64,000 bases of DNA, taken from positions 53,139-117,138 of the forward strand of contig JAVSML010024351.1 in assembly GCA_038503035.1 (NCBI GenBank), written 5' to 3'. This document shows positions 58,655-64,000 of the stretch, piece after piece. Position numbers and translations under genes: made by a program. Source of the stretch: Crocodylus rhombifer. Lineage: Eukaryota > Chordata > Crocodylia > Crocodylidae. Positions within the stretch are counted from its first letter, which is position 1, and each line of letters begins with the position of its first letter. The notes under the pieces are model-generated. The model did no database searches. It had not been told where the DNA came from and saw only the letters and a list, made by a program, of their open reading frames with translations.

Positions 58655-59352
58655 CCATGTACAACCTGACCAGCACTAAGAATGAAAGAGACCTGAGGGG
58701 TAATAAACAGACCACAGCATGAATATGAGCCAGCAATGCGACTCTGTTGCCAGCAGGGCAAATAATACTCTAGCATGCATCAATCAGTGCACCTCCAGCA
58801 AGACCAAGGAGGTGATTCTCCTGCTCTACTCAGCACTGGTGAGACCCCCCAACTGGAGTACTGTGTCTAGTTCTTGGCACCACACTTTAACAAGGGCATG
58901 GACAAGCTTGAGAGAATCAAAAGAAGAGCCACCCATGTGATTAGAGGCTTACATGGCAAGCCATACAAGGAAAAACTGAGGGAACTGGGACTCTTCAGCC
59001 TGAAGAAAAGAAGGCTGATAGCGGACCTTGTAGCAGCTTAACACTACACTAGGGGAGTACATCAGGGTCTCGGTGAGCAACTGATCCCCACGGCACCTAT
59101 GGGGAAAACTTGGAGTAATGGCCACAAGCTCCTGGAAGACCATTTCAGGCTCAACATTAGGAAAATTTTCTTCACAGTCACAGTGTCCAGAGATGGTGCA
59201 ATCGCCTACCCTGGAAGTCTTCAAGAGGAGACTGGATAGTCATCCTGCTGGGGTCACCTGACCACATCTGTCTTTCCTGTTTGGTGCAGGGGGATGGACC
59301 TGATGATCTTCCAAGGTACTTTCTGGCCTTACAATCTATGAATCTATGAAAC
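58655..59352 (+). mobile_element. CR1 LINE 3' part, decayed
   Basis: MNMSQQCDSVASRANNTLACINQCTSSKTKEVILLLYSALVRPPNW (58719-58860) matches MNMSLQCDAAASKANKMLACIHRCFSSKSRDVILPLYSALVRPQLE of the full CR1. Later fragments keep LFSLKKRRLIADL and NGHKLLEDHFRLNIRKIF. It ends in GGATGGACCTGATGATC and TCTATGAATCTATGAAACTATG. There are many indels. Confidence 0.9.
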
Positions 59353-60540
59353 TATGTACAGGAAATTGCTTACCAGGGTCCAGGGCAGGCTGGACAGTAA
59401 GGGACTGATAGGCTGCATGCACCCAGTGCAGAATAAGTGGCTCAGCAGTAAGTTGAGCCCTATGAATTCACAATGGAAGTGGGCTGTACTACAGCTCCTT
59501 TAATCTTGAATGTTCCCATGCATGCCCCCTGACACTGATTGATGGAGGGGCCCCACTTGCAGCTCACTCCTGATCAGCAGGGAAGTGAAAACTACATGTC
59601 ACGATTTTTACCTTTCCAGTGGTTAGCAGAAAACTTTGCTCTTGAGCCATAACCTTGTGTTTCCAGGGACCCTCAGAGCTATGTCAGGTTTGAGGCAAAG
59701 TCCCAGACTAAGCATGATCCAAACTCCTCAAGACCCCAGTGGAGGAACAGGTGTACTTGAGGACCTGCTGGTTCTCTGCAGCTATGAAGGTGGATGAAGG
59801 CTGCAGTGGTATAGAGGTCTCCGGTTGTCTTGGACATCCTTGCCACCGGATTCAGGGCTTTTTCCTGTCAAGTTCGTGTGGTTGTTGCTTGTGCACTGGC
59901 CTCCCCATGTTAAAAGATGTCATGCACAGGCCTCTGCTAGGGATGCTAACATTTAATAAACCAAATCCTGTGGTGACAGATGTGGTGGGCCAGTAGGTGT
60001 AAACCAAATTGAAAAGCATCACACATTGACTGAGACTCAAGCCTCTGCCCCCCAGGTCATGAGGCCAGGCTCAAGACAGTAGAAGCTAGGTCTCCATCCT
60101 CCTATCTGACTGAGATCACATACACTGTAACCCAGGGTAACCAGACTGATGGACAGGTGAGAAGACCAAGACAAAGAAGAAGGAAAAAAAACAATGCTAA
60201 GGCAAGAGGTTGGGACAGAGTTCCTTCACAACAGATAAGTGGTGGTGGGGACAGGAACAGTGATTTCTGGGAGACCCTAGTCACAAATCTGTGCATAGGC
60301 AGTGGTCATGTGATGGTCGTTTTGTACTTAACGAGACAGAAGTACAATTTGGCAGCTGTGGCTGTGACTGAGCAGTTCTTTTTAGCATCTGCTCTGCTCA
60401 CCCTGAATGGGGAAGGGGATAGAAAAGGTGCCATAAAAATGGGTTGTCTCAAACACCCCTTCCTGGATTGCCACATCTAGTGGGACCACTGTACCTGCAG
60501 CTGTAACCACCAAATAAAGTACTGAAATTCTCCGCATGGA
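59353..60540. other. Unannotated DNA, possibly 5' part of the LINE below
   Basis: No recognised coding sequence. 60130-60480, with a Lys/Arg-rich frame (60157-60480), may be the decayed leader of the LINE at 60555, but this is a guess. Confidence 0.35.
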
Positions 60541-60554
60541 ATGTCTACATTCTC

Positions 60555-61780
60555 ATGGAGTTTTTGAATAGTGAGTATCCAGGAAGAACAACCACCATTG
60601 TACCTAGAGAACTTGCAAGATATGACATAGATATTGCTGCCCTAAGTGAGACCTTCTGGGCAGATGAAGACAAGCTGAAAGAAGAAGAAGGAGGTGACTA
60701 CGCCTTTTTTTGGAAAGAAAAATCACCTGAAGAGAGGTGCATTAACAGGGTTGACTTTTCCACGAAGAACAAGATTGTCAGTCAGCTATCAGAACTCCCT
60801 GTGGGCATTAATGAATTCCTTATGACTCTTTGCATCAAGCTCAGTAACAACCAGTATGCTACGGTCATTAGTGTGTATGCCCCCACACTTGATGATGAAG
60901 AAGTCAATAAGGAATAGTTCTACTGTGCTCTTGACACAGTCCTCACTGCCACTCCCAAGAAAGACAAGCTCATCCTCAAGGATGACTTCAACACAAGAGT
61001 TGGGGGACACTCTGAACTCTGGAGTGTCACCATTGCGAAAGAGGGGGTGGTGAAAGTCAATTCCAATGGCATCCTCCTCCTCAGCAAATGTGCAGAGCAT
61101 GACTTGCTCATCACAAATACTATCTTCAGACAGAGTGACAAATATAAGACCACTTGGAAACACCCACACTCCAATCACTGGCACTTTCTTGACTATATTA
61201 TTGTCAGAGCTCATGATCATACTCATGTCTGTATCACCTGAGTCCTGAGAAGAGCAGGTGACTGTTGGACAGACCAGTGCTTAGTCAGTTCAATCATGGA
61301 CATGCAGCTTGCTCCACAACACTCTAAATAACCAAAAGGAACAAGGAAGATATTTAACATTAAGACATTCCAAGACCAACCTAGATATGAGGATCTTCAG
61401 CAACACATTACTGAGGGACTTTCTGACCTACCTGTTGGCATCAAGGACATCTGGGAACATTGGGAGGAACTTAAGAATGTTATTCAGAAGTTATGCACTG
61501 AATCCATTGATACTCCACTTACCCTCACCAATATTGGTTTGATGATAATAATGAGAAAATTTTATCACTTATCCATCAGAAGAGAACCACATTCTTTAGT
61601 TGGCAAAATGAACCCTCTAACCAGCAAAAATGAGAGGCTTACCAGCAACTTAAAGCTGTAGTGCAGAGGAGGCTATGGGACATCAACAACCAGGGGTGGT
61701 AAGCGAAGGCCATGGAGATCCAGAGTGTTGCTGATCAACATGACATGAGAAGCTTCTTTCAAGCAATAACAACCAATTTG
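60555..61780 (+). pseudogene. LINE endonuclease pseudogene (CFDP2/RTE-like)
   Basis: In one frame from about 60555 to 61241, with one TAG at 60915-60917: ARYDIDIAALSETFWADEDKL, GGDYAFFWKEKSPEERCIN, YATVISVYAPTLDDEEV, DKLILKDDFNTRVG, GILLLSKCAEHDLLITNTIFR and HWHFLDYIIVRAHD. These are the successive motifs of an AP-endonuclease-like non-LTR retrotransposon domain, of the sort also present in craniofacial development protein 2. The clade (RTE-like is my best guess) is not settled. In the GDFN motif the Gly is replaced (DDFN). After 61241 the frame decays, with remnants to ~61780, where a different repeat begins. It is 3'-truncated, with no reverse transcriptase motifs seen. Confidence 0.8.
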
Positions 61781-61784
61781 GTGG

Positions 61785-61930
61785 CTGAATCTCTGAATCC
61801 AAATCGAATCAGGGGACCGATTTAAAGGTCTGAATTGATTCAAAGCTCCCTGAATCTTCAGCAAAGATTTGGAGAGCTTTGATGATTTGGGCAGCTCCTG
61901 GTGGCTGCAGCAGGGAGCTGCAGCCACTCT
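61785..61930 (+). mobile_element. Fragment related to the hAT MITE at 16434
   Basis: CTGAATCTCTGAATCCAAAT and GAATCAGGGGACC match CTGAATCTCTGAATCCAAAT and GAATCAGGAGACC at 16497-16530. It cuts off the LINE pseudogene. Boundaries are unresolved. Confidence 0.6.
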
Positions 61931-62118
61931 GAGCTGGTAAGTACTAGGGTACTGCCAGGGTATGTTATTGCTGCACCTGGAGACCTAGTCCTTCTGCTGC
62001 ACCCATAAACTAGCAAGACAGCTAGACTGAGACAACTGTCCAAAACTCTGGATCTGTGGCACAAAGGAACTTTTTGTATGGCATAGGCACTGCCAAACTA
62101 CAGCCATGAACAGCGAGG

Positions 62119-62415
62119 GCATTTTTACACATGCTCCGGGATGTGGTGCTGAGCCTTTAATTATTGAGCTGTAGTAATTAAAAGCATCCACGCATCAGTG
62201 TCCCCACGCATCCCTGAAAAAATGGCATTGGGGTGCTTTGAACTAATGATCATTGAATGTGTTTTATCCCCACTTCCATTTTTTCAGCACACAGATGCAC
62301 GGGGCGGCTGAAAGACTGCTGGAGCACATCAGTTTCCATGCTCCAGTAGACTTGATTAATCAAGTCTGCTCTGACATGCTGGATTGCCAGTGCACATATA
62401 TAGGAGCCCGTAAGA
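62119..62415 (+). mobile_element. Partial copy of the 53.2-kb TIR transposon
   Basis: GCATTTTTACACATGCTC, TAATTAAAAGCATCCACGCA, AAAAAATGGCATTGGGGTGC, TTTGAACTAATGATCATTGA, GCTGGAGCACATCAGTTTCC and CTCCAGTAGACTTGATTAAT match 53224-53520 in the same orientation. Only the left half is present. Confidence 0.7.
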
Positions 62416-62970
62416 ACCAACAGAAAAGAGAATGTGGGTTCCACTACAAAGAATTCCCTTTTCTGATTGGCATGGGGCTGTCACATCAAATCTCTTGTAA
62501 TATATTTTAGAATATAATTTCCATCTTCAAATATATTCCAATTCCAGTGAAATGTTTCATTATGACAAAGATCTAGTAATCTGTTCAGACTGTAATTGCA
62601 TGTCTTCTTGAGTTTTTTGGACATAAAAGTACCTGAGATATTAGAATATGTATTGTTGTCTGTTATATTATTCAACTATTCTCTGAAGTTCTTTTCATGC
62701 CTCGTGTACTTTGGGACATTAAAGGGGTTACTGCTGTTGATAATTTATCAAATTGGATAGTTCTAAGCTCACAGGTACAAGTCCCTTCTCATAGGATGAT
62801 GTGCAATGAAACACAAAAGGTAAACATAAAGCTCAGTTTTACAGAGCCGTTAACTTAGCCTCCACTGTGAAGGAGCATTCTCTGTGTTACTAGACTGCTA
62901 TAAATCTGGAGAACTTAGTTTTTTTCCTTAGCAGTACCAGCTGGGATTTAGTGGGGGTTCCCCACTCATT
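62416..62970. other. Unannotated DNA
   Basis: No supported feature. Confidence 0.4.
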
Positions 62971-63197
62971 GGGCTCATCTACATGTGAGCCCAACTGGAC
63001 AGTTGTTACTAAAGGAAGTCCAGTAACTTCTGTTACTGCACAGTCCTGGAAGTGCATGGGTAGTTTCCAGTCCTACTGCACAGTAGCTTGTGGCTACTGC
63101 GCAGTAGCATCAGCTTCATAGTTCATGCTCACCAATGCTACGTCACCATAGTGATGAGCTACATCACTGTGCGTGTGTCTCTCATGTAGATGTGCCC
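62971..63197. mobile_element. Short TIR element with GGGCNCATCTACATG ends
   Basis: Left end GGGCTCATCTACATGTGAG; right end in reverse complement GGGCACATCTACATGAGAG. The interior has CTACTGCGCAGTAGC, a palindrome, near 63095. About 227 bases; target duplication unclear. Confidence 0.65.
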
Positions 63198-63224
63198 ACT
63201 TAGGAACATTTTGCACCTGCTTTG

Positions 63225-63835
63225 CTGCACCTTCAAGGTCCAGGTCGTTCTTTCTTTCTAGAAAGATATAAAAAGGTGTTTTCCCTCTTTTTTATGCAAG
63301 CCCTTCAGGTATCAGAAGACTGTTGACATGTCCCCTCTTAAGCACCTTTGCCAAAAGCTGAACATGCCTCTTTCCTTTATTTCTCTCCTCCTAAGACTTA
63401 GCCTGTAAGCCTTTTATCATTTTTGTTGCCTGCCTCTGAACCCTGTCTAACTTCTCCACATCCTTTTTAAAATGTGGAGCCCAAGGCTTTACATAATATA
63501 GTAGATGAGGCCTAATCAGTGCCAAACAGATGGACACTATCGCCTCCTGTGTTTTGCATCTAATGTTTCTATTGATTTATCTCAAAACTGCATTCATCTT
63601 GTACAACTGCATCACACTTCAGATTCATATTGAGTCTTTGATCTATCAAGACTCCCATATACTTCTCTGTAGTACTTTCATCCAGCTAGGTGTCACCGAT
63701 TTTATATCTGTATTTTGGATTATTCTTCCTGAGGTGCAGCACCTTGCATTTGTCAGCACTGTATTTCATTTTGTTAGCTCCACCCAGCTTTCCAATCTCT
63801 CAAAATCCTTCTTGACAGATTGGGCCTGCTGCTGC
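63225..63835 (-). mobile_element. Old CR1/L3-like LINE fragment
   Basis: Reverse-complement reading contains, in order, AGGATTTTGAGAGATTGGAA, ACAAATGCAAGGTGCTGCAC, TCAAGACTCAATATGAATC-type, GATGCAAAACACAGGAGGCG, AAATACTGTGTTCCA-like sequence replaced by GGGCTCCACATTTTAAAAAG, GTGGAGAAGTTAGACAGGGT, AGGCAGGCAACAAAAATGAT and GGGGACATGTCAACAGTCTT. This matches the ORF2 C-terminal layout of CR1/L3 families (LDKVQKGF, then GDMSTVF-like). It is highly diverged and truncated at the right. Confidence 0.6.
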
Positions 63836-64000
63836 CTTCAGCATTTTGCCAGTTGCTCATTGGCTCGTGGATTGCACCACAGTATTGCAATCATGAGGTG
63901 ATGGGGTCATGTAGGTAACTAGTGCTCCGTTCCCTCCCCACTGAAGTCAGCAAAGAAGTTCCTTGCAGACACTTGAGTAGGCATCCAAATTTGATTATTT

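Noticed and set aside
1..64000. CRISPR arrays, operons, insertion sequences or other prokaryotic systems
   Set aside because: Sequence composition, SINE/LINE content and lack of dense coding show a vertebrate nuclear genome; the tandem repeats found are minisatellites without spacers.

Overview
The window looks like a piece of a vertebrate nuclear genome, most likely a crocodilian or turtle. This is inferred from the repeat content: CR1 LINEs ending in TCTATGAAA repeats, MIR, a 5S-derived SINE, a Penelope-like element, many hAT elements with 8-bp target duplications, and long stretches with no coding potential. No host protein-coding gene can be supported. The only host-gene hint is a CpG island in the first ~480 bases, which could be a promoter or first exon of a gene lying mostly outside the window. 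Most open reading frames are short chance frames or remains of transposons.

Layout. 1-480: CpG island. 3.0-6.8 kb: GC/purine-rich degenerate repeats carrying CCAAT/TATA-type promoter sequence, plus a hAT insertion. 7.8-8.9 kb: CR1 fragments in alternating orientation. 10.6-12.4 kb: tRNA-derived SINE heads and a MIR piece. 16.4 and 20.3 kb: short hAT elements with clear 8-bp duplications. 22.7-23.6 kb: a hairpin-ended element and a MIR. 25.9-27.3 kb: Helitron copy 1 (minus) with a hAT inside. 29.9-32.4 kb: copy A of a long non-autonomous transposon with a 10-N assembly gap. 34.7-36.5 kb: a 1.8-kb hAT. 37.6-44.0 kb: Helitron copy 2 (plus) with the same hAT at the same site and a near-intact CR1 inserted in it. 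46.9-49.0 kb: copy B (minus) of the long transposon. 50.8-53.9 kb: 5S-SINE, Penelope-like element split by a hAT, a foldback element and a TIR element. 56.3-57.7 kb: another hAT. 58.7-64 kb: a CR1 3' region, a LINE endonuclease pseudogene and further fragments.

The most informative locus is 37.6-44.0 kb. Helitron 1 gives the pre-insertion state for the CR1 in Helitron 2, so the order of events can be read: hAT entered an ancestral Helitron, the Helitron copied itself, then CR1 entered copy 2. The CR1 is nearly complete. Each of its two reading frames has one in-frame TAG, and the esterase, endonuclease and reverse transcriptase motifs are still readable. ORF1 ends with the heptamer T TTA AAC directly before its TAA stop, in the phase for a -1 shift. 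The -1 frame is open from there into ORF2, which has no ATG before its endonuclease catalytic region. This suggests that ORF2 could be made as an ORF1-ORF2 frameshift fusion, and it is the observation I would follow up first.
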